From Microcoleaceae cyanobacterium MO_207.B10 (GTDB lineage Bacteria > Cyanobacteriota > Cyanobacteriia > Cyanobacteriales > Microcoleaceae): a stretch of 45,719 nt of DNA. Under the pieces are notes generated by a model that saw only the letters and a program-made list of their open reading frames with translations, had not been told where the DNA came from and did not search any database. This document shows, piece after piece, positions 17,785 to 26,130 of the stretch. The position numbers were made by a program, and so were the translations under genes. The stretch's first letter is position 1, and every line of letters starts with the position of its first letter. The DNA is taken from assembly GCA_030064835.1 (NCBI GenBank), contig JASJEE010000004.1, positions 1 through 45,719 on the forward strand, given 5' to 3'.

Positions 17785-18749
17785 ATTTTCTCCTAGTGAA
17801 TTGCAAAATAATCATAGAATTGATAAAAACCCTACCTGATCATTTTACTGGTTACTTGACTATTTTCAGTAGGGATTTCTATGCTATTATACTACTTATT
17901 TGATTACACAATATTTTTGATAAACTACTAAACTTACCTACTACTAAGACTTGACAATCCTAATATCTATGGGGTTGATGAAAAAATGTATAATATTTTA
18001 GGATTCAGAAGTCGAGAGTCAGGAGGTAAAAAGGAATTTTTGTCTTAATTCAGGGGGTAAAAATATATATGATTTGCACTCTTAATTTTTGGCTCAAAAT
18101 TTACATTCTTACGAGTTCCATACTGAAAATCAGCAATACTCTAATTTCTGAAGAAAATAGTTGATTACTGAATTCTAGGATGTTGGACATTGCCCCAATA
18201 CATGGACTTTATTACCGCTTTTTAAGTCAAAAGTCAAATATATCTTGACTAAATATGGCCTGCTGATTAAATCTAAAACCATTTATAGATAAAGCTATTA
18301 GCCTTTTACTTATGAAAAAACAGCAAAGTTTTAGCGTAAACAAGGCCCATAAAATTGAGCGACAATTATTTTTCCGGCCTTCTCTATAATTCCCTTTCAT
18401 TTCTGTACGGGTAATTTCCTAACCTCCACCAAAATACTTTTTCTTTAACTAAGAATAATTTCCTGAAACGATTTTATTTGTAAGGGCGTTTAATTATTTA
18501 CAGCGCTTTCCAATGTTATGAGGTAAAACTATCGCGGGCAAAATACTCTGATTACGGGCAAGATACCCGCACTACAAGAAATTCAATTTACCCCTTGTAC
18601 ATCATAAGTCCGATCAGATGCTGTATGAAATTTATTAAGTTATTAAGAGAATTAGTATTATCCACATTAGTAGATTATATAACTATTGCTCAAAAGCTAA
18701 AATAAAATTAGTTGTCCCACTTTTGTGATTTATTATCGATTTATTATCT
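17785..18749. other. 965-bp intergenic region between divergent operons
   Basis: There is no ORF of note. It should carry the promoters of the GTPase operon (left) and gatB (right). At 18501-18578 there is a dispersed repeat whose inverted partner lies at 22533-22592; otherwise it is AT-rich spacer. Confidence 0.5.
18501..18578 (+). repeat. Dispersed repeat ending in a GGGCAAGATACCC hairpin, copy 1
   Basis: The block from CAGCGCTTTC to CACTACAAG matches, in inverse orientation, the copy at 22533-22592. Shared parts are the TTATGAGGTA(A/C)AACTAT core and the terminal hairpin CGGG-CAAGATA-CCCG followed by ACTACAAG. This copy has about 18 extra bases between core and hairpin. Confidence 0.65.
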
Positions 18750-20234
18750 ATGACTACTGCTGCACCAGTTGAAACCAAGTACGAAGCCATCATTGGTCTA
18801 GAAACCCATTGTCAGCTTAGTACCCAAACTAAAATATTCTCTAACTCATCCACAGAATTTGGTGGTACTCCCAATACCAATATCGATCCTATTTGTATGG
18901 GAATGCCAGGAGTTTTACCCGTACTCAATCAAAAAGTGCTAGAATATGCAGTCAAAGCAGGATTGGCCCTCAACTGCCAAATAGCACCCTACAGTAAATT
19001 TGACCGTAAACAATATTTTTATCCGGACTTACCCAAAAACTATCAAATTTCTCAATATGATTTGCCGATCGCCGAACATGGTTGGTTAGAAATAGAAATA
19101 GTTGATGAAGATGGCAATGCAACCCGGAAAAAAATCGGCATTACTCGACTCCACATGGAAGAAGATGCTGGTAAGTTAGTACATGGAGGCAGCGATCGCC
19201 TTTCTGGTTCTACTTATTCTATGGTAGACTACAACCGCGCTGGCATACCCCTAGTCGAAATTGTTTCTGAACCAGATATGCGTTCTGGACAAGAAGCTGC
19301 AGAATATGCTCAGGAACTAAGGCGAATTGTTCGCTACCTTGGAGTTAGTGATGGGAATATGCAAGAAGGTTCCCTGCGGTGTGATGTAAATGTTTCTGTG
19401 CGACCTGTGGGACAAAAAGAGTTTGGAACCAAGGTTGAAATTAAAAACATGAATTCTTTTAGTGCTATTCAACGGGCGATCGACTATGAAATTCAACGGC
19501 AAACTGAAGCTATAGAAGCAGGAGAAAAAATTGTTCAGGAGACTAGACTTTGGGAAGAGGGGGCTCAACGTACTATTAGTATGAGGGTTAAAGAAGGTTC
19601 TAGTGATTATCGTTATTTTCCAGAACCCGACCTCCCACCTATTGAGGTTTCGACTCAACAGTTGGAAGCTTGGAAAGCAGAATTAACCGAACTTCCGGCA
19701 CAAAAACGTCATCGTTATGAGACTGAGTTAGGTTTATCAGCTTATGATACTCGTGTACTAACCGATGATTATCATGTGGCAGCATATTTTGAAGCGACAG
19801 TTGCAGCAGGTGGGAGTTCTAAACAAGCAGCTAACTGGGTGATGGGAGATATTACTGGATACTTGAAAAATGAAAAACTTTCTATTAATGATATTGCCCT
19901 CAAACCTGATAATTTGGCAGAACTAATTACAATTATTGAAGATGGTACTATCAGTGGAAAAATTGCTAAGGATATTCTGCCTGAATTATTATCAAAAGGA
20001 GGTTCTCCTAAACAGTTAGTCGAGAAAAAAGGTTTGATTCAAATTTCTGATACTGGTGCTATAGAAGCAATGATTGATGAAGTTTTAGCTGCTCATCCAG
20101 AAGAATTGGAAAAATATCGTGGTGGTAAAACTAAGCTTAAAGGTTTCTTTGTTGGGCAAGTGATGAAAAAAACTCAAGGTCGTGCCGATCCAAAATTAAC
20201 AAATCAATTAATTAGTAAGAAATTACAACAGTAA
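18750..20234 (+). CDS. gatB: Aspartyl/glutamyl-tRNA(Asn/Gln) amidotransferase subunit B
   Basis: A 494-aa full-length GatB. It supplies the kinase/transamidase part of GatCAB, which converts Glu-tRNA(Gln) and Asp-tRNA(Asn) to the amidated forms in the cytoplasm, needed in cyanobacteria lacking glutaminyl-tRNA synthetase. Hallmarks are [13 protein letters not shown] at the N-terminus, [19 protein letters not shown], the HMEEDAGKL helix and the [13 protein letters not shown] segment of the kinase-like core. The C-terminal YqeY-type tail domain includes GKIAKDIL and [19 protein letters not shown]. It is monocistronic here; gatA and gatC are not in the window. No clear Shine-Dalgarno precedes the ATG. 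Confidence 0.97.
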   Translation: MTTAAPVETKYEAIIGLETHCQLSTQTKIFSNSSTEFGGTPNTNIDPICMGMPGVLPVLNQKVLEYAVKAGLALNCQIAPYSKFDRKQYFYPDLPKNYQISQYDLPIAEHGWLEIEIVDEDGNATRKKIGITRLHMEEDAGKLVHGGSDRLSGSTYSMVDYNRAGIPLVEIVSEPDMRSGQEAAEYAQELRRIVRYLGVSDGNMQEGSLRCDVNVSVRPVGQKEFGTKVEIKNMNSFSAIQRAIDYEIQRQTEAIEAGEKIVQETRLWEEGAQRTISMRVKEGSSDYRYFPEPDLPPIEVSTQQLEAWKAELTELPAQKRHRYETELGLSAYDTRVLTDDYHVAAYFEATVAAGGSSKQAANWVMGDITGYLKNEKLSINDIALKPDNLAELITIIEDGTISGKIAKDILPELLSKGGSPKQLVEKKGLIQISDTGAIEAMIDEVLAAHPEELEKYRGGKTKLKGFFVGQVMKKTQGRADPKLTNQLISKKLQQ

Positions 20235-20767
20235 ATGTAAGCATTTATCAGTCAGCTTTCAGCTATTAAATTCTGACTACTAATATTGCCATATTTTAGA
20301 GGATTTCTATAATTATTAATCAAAGCATAATTATAGGAATCTCTTGTCTAAAATGTAATAGAGGCTAAACGAATGCTTGCTTCCTTCTTGAAAAAGCTGT
20401 TTGTGCAGCATTCTTTAGGAAAAGCTGACCGCTGAAGCCGTGAATTATTACTAGTAAATCTTAAGTTATAGGTGGTAGCTTGAGTAAGAATAATTTGCAA
20501 ATTATAGCTTCAAACTTAACATTTGATATTAGGTTACAGCCCTTTTCAAATTGATGAACCACATCGCCATAAACAAAGCCTAGTAGTAGGAGAATTGGAT
20601 GCAACTGTGGTCTACTGAAATCAAAAGCGCTGTAAGATAATTAGTTATCAGATTTTTAGATTGAAACAAAGACCTATATCGGTTGAGTTACTTTTCGAGC
20701 AGCAAGCTATTTTATTATTAACCGATAACTGTTAACTGATAACTGAAATGACCTCAAGCTAAACCAA
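20235..20767. other. Repeat-rich intergenic region after gatB
   Basis: There is no credible gene. It contains a TTTGTGCAGCATTC repeat (20400-20422), a 38-bp repeat inverted relative to 12254-12291 (20535-20572), and a 23-bp repeat (20733-20755) found perfectly inverted at 40344-40366. Confidence 0.55.
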
Positions 20768-21508
20768 CTATTGATTATTCGCTACCGATTTTTCTAAAGC
20801 TTTTTTTGCCAGTCTACTTATATAAATAGTTACTATTACCGTTGCTATAAAACCAAAAATATTTATGCTCCACTTGATGACTTCCGCTGCAAAAATTGTC
20901 GGTTGTTGAGATGTACCAATCAAAGCAATATCACCTACTAAATAACCAAGATAAACATACATAACCGTTCCTGGTATCATCCCTAGAGAACCCAAAATAT
21001 AATCTTTTAAAGAAACCTGCATCAGACCAAAAGCATAATTCAAAAGATTAAAAGGAAACAAAGGGCAAAGTCTAGCTAAAAAGACAATTTTGAATCCTTC
21101 TTTAACAACCGCTTTATCAATAGCTTCAAACTGTGGATGTTTATCTAACTGTTGACAAACCCAATCACGAGATATATATCTTCCGACTATAAAAGCAATT
21201 GTAGCTCCTAAAGTAGAAGCGATAAATACATAAATTGAACCCCAAACAACGCCAAATATTATGCCACTTCCTAGAGTTAAAACTGAACCTGGTATCAATA
21301 GTAAAGTGGCTAAATTGTAGATAATTATAAAAGTTATAGGACTCCATAAACCTAGATTTTCAATCCAGATTAATATGTTTTTTAGAACTTCTGGTATATT
21401 AAAATATTTTGCTGTAATGATTAAACTGGCAACGAAAATAAAAATTATGAAATAATGGAAAAATTTTCTGATTATTTTCTGATACTTACGGTTAATAGTT
21501 AAATTCAT
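20768..21508 (-). CDS. TVP38/TMEM64-family (DedA-like, SNARE-associated) membrane protein
   Basis: A 246-aa integral membrane protein with a basic N-terminus and about six hydrophobic segments. Family marks are IPGSVLTLGSGIIFG in the re-entrant region, FIVGRYISRDWV, the RLCPLFPFNLLNYAFGL motif and GMIPGTVMYVYLG. The fold is shared with DedA/VTT proteins, which are linked to lipid scrambling and membrane homeostasis; the substrate of cyanobacterial members is not established. It sits alone on its strand between long spacers. Family assignment is confident, precise function is not. Confidence 0.9.
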   Translation of the reverse strand: MNLTINRKYQKIIRKFFHYFIIFIFVASLIITAKYFNIPEVLKNILIWIENLGLWSPITFIIIYNLATLLLIPGSVLTLGSGIIFGVVWGSIYVFIASTLGATIAFIVGRYISRDWVCQQLDKHPQFEAIDKAVVKEGFKIVFLARLCPLFPFNLLNYAFGLMQVSLKDYILGSLGMIPGTVMYVYLGYLVGDIALIGTSQQPTIFAAEVIKWSINIFGFIATVIVTIYISRLAKKALEKSVANNQ

Positions 21509-21914
21509 TTTAATTTAATAGCTCAATTAATACAGCCTCGATTCTGAAAAGTTATAAAAGTTGTTGTCATAATCATACGTTAGCTGTATTAAATGATCTT
21601 TATCTGAGTTAACTATGAATTTATCCTGAGAATTTATCCAGAAATATTAATGAAAGCCCTGCGTTTCTAAGGTGGCAGTAGTAAGGATTTTGGATGGAAT
21701 GTCCCTAAAGATTAGGGAATATCAGGAATAGAATAGCAGACAAGCAAAGAATATCTACTCCTTTACCCCATTAATTGTATCAAATTAGTCCAGAATCTGC
21801 TGCAAAAAGTGAAGCTGAGGATTATCAATAATCATACTTAAACTTTAACCAAAAGTTAATTTATTTTTAATTAGTGTATGTTATTTTAAAGCTTACATTA
21901 AAAAAATTAGACCA
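21509..21914. other. Divergent promoter region with Pho-box-like array
   Basis: This region separates the divergent TVP38 gene and small secreted gene. It holds an inverted repeat TCCCTAA-AGA-TTAGGGA at 21712-21728 and a Pho-box-like array at 21844-21873. Confidence 0.5.
21844..21873 (+). promoter_or_regulatory. Candidate Pho box upstream of the small secreted protein gene
   Basis: TTTAACCA (21844), GTTAATTT (21855) and TTTAATTA (21866) are spaced exactly 11 bp apart. Units one and three match PyTTAAPyPy(T/A) and unit two has one mismatch. The array ends 41 bp before the ATG at 21915. Local DNA is very AT-rich, so chance cannot be excluded. Confidence 0.45.
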
Positions 21915-22472
21915 ATGATTTTTAACTATCGTATTTTTTGGACAACAATCTTAATCATAGCCAATCTACTGACAACTAACTCAATTGTTTTAGCCGAAAC
22001 AAAACAAACTAGTCAATTAATTGACTCTAATAATAATAACTCTTATAAAGTATTAGTTAAGCAGGCAGAAGATTTAGTTAAAAATATAGTCAATCAAGAA
22101 TTTAAAAATAACCCTCAAATCACAGAAGTTACAGTCACAATATTGGGAGAAAGGCAAAGCCAAATAGTACCAGTGCTACGTCTAACAGTGTCTCGTAGTG
22201 AATGGCAAAATAATCCAGATATCGATGAATTTACAAGATATTTTGCCGATGCGAAATTTTTATTAAAGTTTGACAATAATAGCACTACTACATCTGATTC
22301 TCAACCTAAAACTCCTAATTCTTCACCTCAAAGTCCTGTTGCTCCTCCGCCTCCACCATCTGATTCTCGACCGATAGTTCCTCAACCTAGTAAAAGATCA
22401 AATCCATCTAAATCTAATTCTTCTCCCAGATTTCCTACTGACGCAGATGATTCTGGTGAGATAGATGATTAA
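21915..22472 (+). CDS. Hypothetical secreted protein with proline/serine-rich C-terminal tail
   Basis: A 185-aa protein I do not recognise as a named family. A Sec signal peptide covers about residues 1-27 (hydrophobic FWTTILIIANLL, cleavage near VLA-ET). Residues about 40-125 form a small alpha/beta domain (LVKQAEDLVKNIVNQEF, EVTVTILGERQSQIVPVLRLTVS, FTRYFADAKFLL). The tail is low-complexity Pro/Ser with a run of six prolines and ends in acidic DADDSGEIDD. It is likely periplasmic or surface exposed. A Pho-box-like array directly upstream and phoX downstream suggest induction under phosphate limitation; this is inference. Confidence 0.7.
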   Translation: MIFNYRIFWTTILIIANLLTTNSIVLAETKQTSQLIDSNNNNSYKVLVKQAEDLVKNIVNQEFKNNPQITEVTVTILGERQSQIVPVLRLTVSRSEWQNNPDIDEFTRYFADAKFLLKFDNNSTTTSDSQPKTPNSSPQSPVAPPPPPSDSRPIVPQPSKRSNPSKSNSSPRFPTDADDSGEIDD

Positions 22473-22532
22473 TCATACCAGTATTTATAGCATATTTCGG
22501 GCTGATGATGTCAAAGGTGTGAATTGAATGTC

Positions 22533-22592
22533 TTGTAGTTCGGGCAAGATTCCCGCTAGCATAGTTGTACCTCATAACATCGGAAAGCTCTG
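22533..22592 (-). repeat. Dispersed repeat with GGGCAAGAT hairpin, copy 2 (inverted)
   Basis: Its reverse complement matches 18501-18578: CAGAGCTTTCC, then TTATGAGGTACAACTAT, then the hairpin flank and AACTACAAG. It lacks about 18 bases present in the other copy. The hairpin here is CGGG-CAAGATT-CCCG. Confidence 0.65.
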
Positions 22593-22657
22593 TAATAGAC
22601 TTGTCGCTCAATAGATTAAAACAATCTCTAAAACCTAGACTTTAGCCACTATTAGCC

Positions 22658-22680
22658 TTTGTGCAGCATTCCGCAGGAAA
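22658..22680 (+). repeat. TTTGTGCAGCATTC dispersed repeat
   Basis: The 23-bp unit follows the pattern TTTGYGYAGCATTC followed by AGGAAA. Further copies lie at 20400-20422 (same strand) and 12178-12200 (opposite strand). All are intergenic. Confidence 0.6.
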
Positions 22681-23026
22681 TACTTAATCTTTCCCATTAG
22701 ACATCTCCAATAATAAAAAAATTAAATCAATTATCGTCAAGAAAACATCAATTATTTCTCCCTGCTCTCTTTTTTCTGGAGAGGTATATTGCCTAAAAAT
22801 CTATTCACTAATTCCATCTTAAATCATACTAACAAAAACTAACTCATCTTCTACACTTAATAATTTGCAGGTTTCAGAGTCTTTATCATCCTATCAGCTA
22901 ATTATCAACTATTTAAATATAGAAAAAATTATAGTTTTTACTTCAGTAGACAAATTTACATATTTAATTCTACAAATCCTGTGATAACACACCTCAAATA
23001 CTTGGTTAATATCAATTAATCTAGGC

Positions 23027-23067
23027 TTTAACCTAATCTTAAACCATATTTTAAATAAATTTAAACT
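23027..23067 (+). promoter_or_regulatory. Candidate Pho box upstream of phoX
   Basis: TTTAACCT (23027), CTTAAACC (23038), TTTAAATA (23050) and TTTAAACT (23060) form four units about 11 bp apart. The first is a perfect PyTTAAPyPy(T/A) match. The array lies about 170 bp before the phoX ATG, in keeping with SphR/PhoB control of PhoX in cyanobacteria. Confidence 0.6.
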
Positions 23068-23238
23068 AGCGATAAACAAAAAATAAATTAATTAATCTAA
23101 ACTGCTGGAGGCAGTGTCAAAAGAAACTATTAATGTCTTAAAGTCATCAAAAGACTAGACAAATATAGTTAACAGATGCTGCTAGCAATAAATTCACGGT
23201 TCGTATCTACCACATCATAGATAGATAGATAAAATTTT

Positions 23239-25608
23239 ATGTCTAGGTTAACTCGCAGAAAATTACTAATGTTCTTTGGGTGCAGTGCAGCAGCAACAGC
23301 AATTGCCCCAAAAATAGGTTCCAGTATTTTCAATACTAATTCCGGAGTCGCACAAGCTCAAACTAGGGGTCTAAGTTTCACACCACTGAAACTCGCACAT
23401 CCTTTAGAAGCTTATGAAGATAACCCTAGCTTCGTACCTTTAGGAATTGGTGGACAAGGAAACACCATAGGAGCAGGTGTAGATGTGGCACTACAATCGT
23501 ATCAATACTTCGATGATGTCATAGTACCTCCCGAATATGAAAGGTATGTAATTGTTGCTTGGGGCGATCGCCCATTTCCTAACCCAGAAGAATACTTTGG
23601 TTATAACTGTGACTACGTTAGCTTTATCCCTATTAATAGTAATCCTGATGATGGATATCTATGGGTTAACCACGAGTATGTCTCTTATCCCATATCCTCA
23701 TTAATAGGTGGTGATGACCTAGCTCCTTTCCCCACTACAGACCAACTTGTACTAGGTTTAGATTTATCTCAAGAAGGCATCTTTACCCGTGGAGAATTTG
23801 CTTATAATCAAGGTGGATCTATTGTCAGAATTAGAAAAGATGGTAATGGTCGTTATGCTCCTGTAGCAGATAATGCTAACCGTAGAGTACATCTCCTATC
23901 TGGACTAGGAATTAACTCTGAACGTTCAGATGGTTATCAAAGCGTTACATCTTGGGGTCCACTCAGCTATCAGACTGGAGACCAAAACTTTTTAATAGGT
24001 ACTGGACCTGCTGCTACTGATGTATTTCCTCTAAGTTCTGATGGACTTGGTAATAGAATTATTGGTACAGCTTTCAATTGTTCTGGTGGTACAACTCCTT
24101 GGGGAACAATTCTGACCGCTGAAGAAAACTTCCAAGGTAGCGTTACAGAAGGCGTATTACCTAACGGTACTCAAACTGGTTATGATGAAGATCAAGAGAT
24201 AGGTTTTATCTTTGGTTTAGTCGGTGAAAAGTATGGCTGGATGGTAGAAATTTCTCCAGCAGACCCAACTTTCCAAAACAGAAAACATACAGCTCTAGGT
24301 CGTTTCCGCCACGAAAATATTGCCTTCCGAGTTGAAGCTGGACGACCTTTAGTAGCTTATATGGGAGATGACCGTCGTGGTGGTCATACTTATAAGTTCA
24401 TCAGTGATGGTATTGTTTCTAATCCTACCGACCCAGATAATAGTCAATTATTTGAGTCAGGTACTCTTTATGTAGCACGATTAAATCGTGATGGTTCCGG
24501 TCAGTGGATACCTTTAGTTCCTAGCACACCTACTAATCCTCTATCACCAAGAGAAATTGCTGAAGCTGAATTAAATGCTTTTGGTCAAGCTCAAAGAGAT
24601 GGTCGAATTCGCTTACCTCAGCGTGCTGGTATTGGAGGAGCAACTGAGGATGGTGGGTCTTTCATTGTAGACCTGACTAATGAAAATGTAATATCTCAAT
24701 ATCAAGGCCAAACTCTAGCAGATTTCTATCCTAACCAGGGTGCGATTTTAGTTGATGCTTTCTTAGCTTCTAATCTGGTCGGTGGTACTCCTTCTTCTCG
24801 TCCTGAAGATGTGGAAGTTCACCCTGGTGATGGTAGCTTATTTATTGCCTATACCGATCATGCACCAGGTGGTGATGGATATCCAGATTCTCGGGTATTT
24901 GTTGTAAGTAAATACTCTGCAGATATTAACGCCATTCAGCAATTTGGCGGTTTGTACCGAATCATTGAAACTAATAGCGATGCTACAAGTACCACCTTTA
25001 GTTGGTCAGTTTTCAGTCACAGTGGAGAAGATGGTGCGATTAATGGTGCAGGTTTTGCTAACGTAGATAACCTAGAAATTGATACTCTGGGTAATATCTG
25101 GGGTGTAACAGATATGTCTACCAGTAATCACAATGGTTTCCGAACTGGTGCTGCGGGAGAACTAAGAGACATTGACCATACTGAGACTGGAAATGTTTCT
25201 AGCTTAACAGGGGTATTTGGTAATAACTGGTTGTTCTTTATTCCTGTGAATCCAAACATTGCTCAGGTTGGAACTGTTATACCTTTTGCTTATGGTCCTC
25301 CTCGTTGCGAAATGACTGGCCCATACTTTATCAGAAATAGTAGTGGTGTAGATGAAACTCTACTATTAGCTGTACAGCATCCTGGGGAAAGCGCACCTAT
25401 TGGAGATGGAGTTCAACTAGGTCGGGATATTGAGATGTTAAATTTAGATGGAACTCTCTTCACTCAGCAGCGAAGTGTACCTCGTGGTAGTAATTGGCCT
25501 AGTAATATAGGATATGTAGGTAATCCTGGAGGTAGTTTTAATGGTTTACTACCACCAAGACCTACCATAATTGGTATTACTCGTAGAAACGGTGGTGCAT
25601 TTGTTTAA
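23239..25608 (+). CDS. phoX: PhoX-family alkaline phosphatase, Tat-exported
   Basis: A 789-aa protein of the PhoX (DUF839) family, calcium/iron-dependent alkaline phosphatases that release phosphate from phosphomonoesters in the periplasm or outside the cell. The N-terminus SRLTRRKLLMFFG followed by an Ala-rich stretch is a twin-arginine signal, with probable cleavage around residue 40 (VAQA-QT). Family segments include DGYLWVNHEYVSYP, GTAFNCSGGTTPWGT-TAEENFQG, ALGRFRHENI, GDDRRGGHTYKF and RPEDVEVHPGDGSLFIAYTDH, so the metal-binding core looks intact. Length is near that of other cyanobacterial PhoX proteins. A Pho-box-like array lies upstream, and a GC-rich branched hairpin starts 11 bp after the stop. 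Confidence 0.93.
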   Translation: MSRLTRRKLLMFFGCSAAATAIAPKIGSSIFNTNSGVAQAQTRGLSFTPLKLAHPLEAYEDNPSFVPLGIGGQGNTIGAGVDVALQSYQYFDDVIVPPEYERYVIVAWGDRPFPNPEEYFGYNCDYVSFIPINSNPDDGYLWVNHEYVSYPISSLIGGDDLAPFPTTDQLVLGLDLSQEGIFTRGEFAYNQGGSIVRIRKDGNGRYAPVADNANRRVHLLSGLGINSERSDGYQSVTSWGPLSYQTGDQNFLIGTGPAATDVFPLSSDGLGNRIIGTAFNCSGGTTPWGTILTAEENFQGSVTEGVLPNGTQTGYDEDQEIGFIFGLVGEKYGWMVEISPADPTFQNRKHTALGRFRHENIAFRVEAGRPLVAYMGDDRRGGHTYKFISDGIVSNPTDPDNSQLFESGTLYVARLNRDGSGQWIPLVPSTPTNPLSPREIAEAELNAFGQAQRDGRIRLPQRAGIGGATEDGGSFIVDLTNENVISQYQGQTLADFYPNQGAILVDAFLASNLVGGTPSSRPEDVEVHPGDGSLFIAYTDHAPGGDGYPDSRVFVVSKYSADINAIQQFGGLYRIIETNSDATSTTFSWSVFSHSGEDGAINGAGFANVDNLEIDTLGNIWGVTDMSTSNHNGFRTGAAGELRDIDHTETGNVSSLTGVFGNNWLFFIPVNPNIAQVGTVIPFAYGPPRCEMTGPYFIRNSSGVDETLLLAVQHPGESAPIGDGVQLGRDIEMLNLDGTLFTQQRSVPRGSNWPSNIGYVGNPGGSFNGLLPPRPTIIGITRRNGGAFV

Positions 25609-25618
25609 AATTTAACTT

Positions 25619-25675
25619 CCCTGGCGGGAAGTCCCGCGCTCTCCCGCAGGGGAGCGTCCTATGGGAAAGCCAGGG
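25619..25675. terminator. GC-rich branched stem structure after phoX; terminator or IS200/IS605-type end remnant
   Basis: An outer stem CCCTGGC (25619-25625) / GCCAGGG (25669-25675) encloses two hairpins: GCGGGA-AG-TCCCGC (25624-25637), overlapping the outer stem by two bases, and GCTCTCC / GGGGAGC (25638-25655). It is far richer in GC than its surroundings. It could stop phoX transcripts, but no U-tract follows; the look is closer to IS200/IS605 element ends, with no tnpA or tnpB left. Confidence 0.45.
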
Positions 25676-25726
25676 CCAAGATTCGGATACTTCCACAAGC
25701 TAAAGGTTCATAAGCCCTTGAAAAGC

Positions 25727-26130
25727 TAGGGCGTGTCATCAATTAAGGAGGTTGACAAAATGGGTATTGTATGTTCTAGGTAGATGGCGATCGCTATGCC
25801 AATAAAATCACTGAGGCTACCAAATAAATTCCTCCCAGAAAGTTTACGGAACGCTTGTCATACCTTGTGGCGATATAGCTGCCGCTAGGCTCCGCCAACG
25901 CTCGATACTGTTTGAGTTTGGCAAAGAAATTTTCGATCAGATGACGTGCTTTGTACAATATCTCATCGTAGTTACGGAGTTCTTTTCTGTTTTTTTTTGG
26001 GGGAATAACTACCTCTATTCCTCTATTGGTCAAAGGCATAATCACCCGCTCCTGAGCATCGTAAGCTTTATCCCCTAATACTGCTTCTGCTTCTACCATC
26101 GGTAATAAAACATCTGCTCCGTCCAAGTCA
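25727..26130 (-). pseudogene. IS5-family transposase remnant, 3' part only
   Basis: An open frame from the IS630 boundary to a stop at 25794 encodes the C-terminal third of an IS5-type DDE transposase: DLDGADVLLPMVEA, GDKAYDAQERV with a catalytic Asp, VVIPPKKNRK, and the ENFFAKLKQYR Glu-region with a downstream ATRYDK. The first possible start is a TTG at 26126, an artefact of truncation. The N-terminal part, expected beyond 26130, is replaced by the IS630 element and is not found on its far side. The motif AGGGCGTGTCATCA at about 25728-25741 is probably the element's terminal repeat. Within the frame, 25875-25898 is a 24-base in-frame insertion adding eight residues between QYRA and IATRYDK. 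Confidence 0.75.

Larger units (their letters stand above)
22473..23238. other. 766-bp region upstream of phoX
   Basis: There is no credible gene. It contains dispersed repeats (22533-22592, 22658-22680), the Pho-box-like array (23027-23067) and a GATA tandem run at about 23217-23232 just before the phoX start. Confidence 0.55.

Noticed and set aside
17785-18749. tRNA or structured RNA gene in the long spacer
   Set aside because: No TTCRANNC arm with matching acceptor ends was found here or elsewhere in the window by eye; only repeats were seen.
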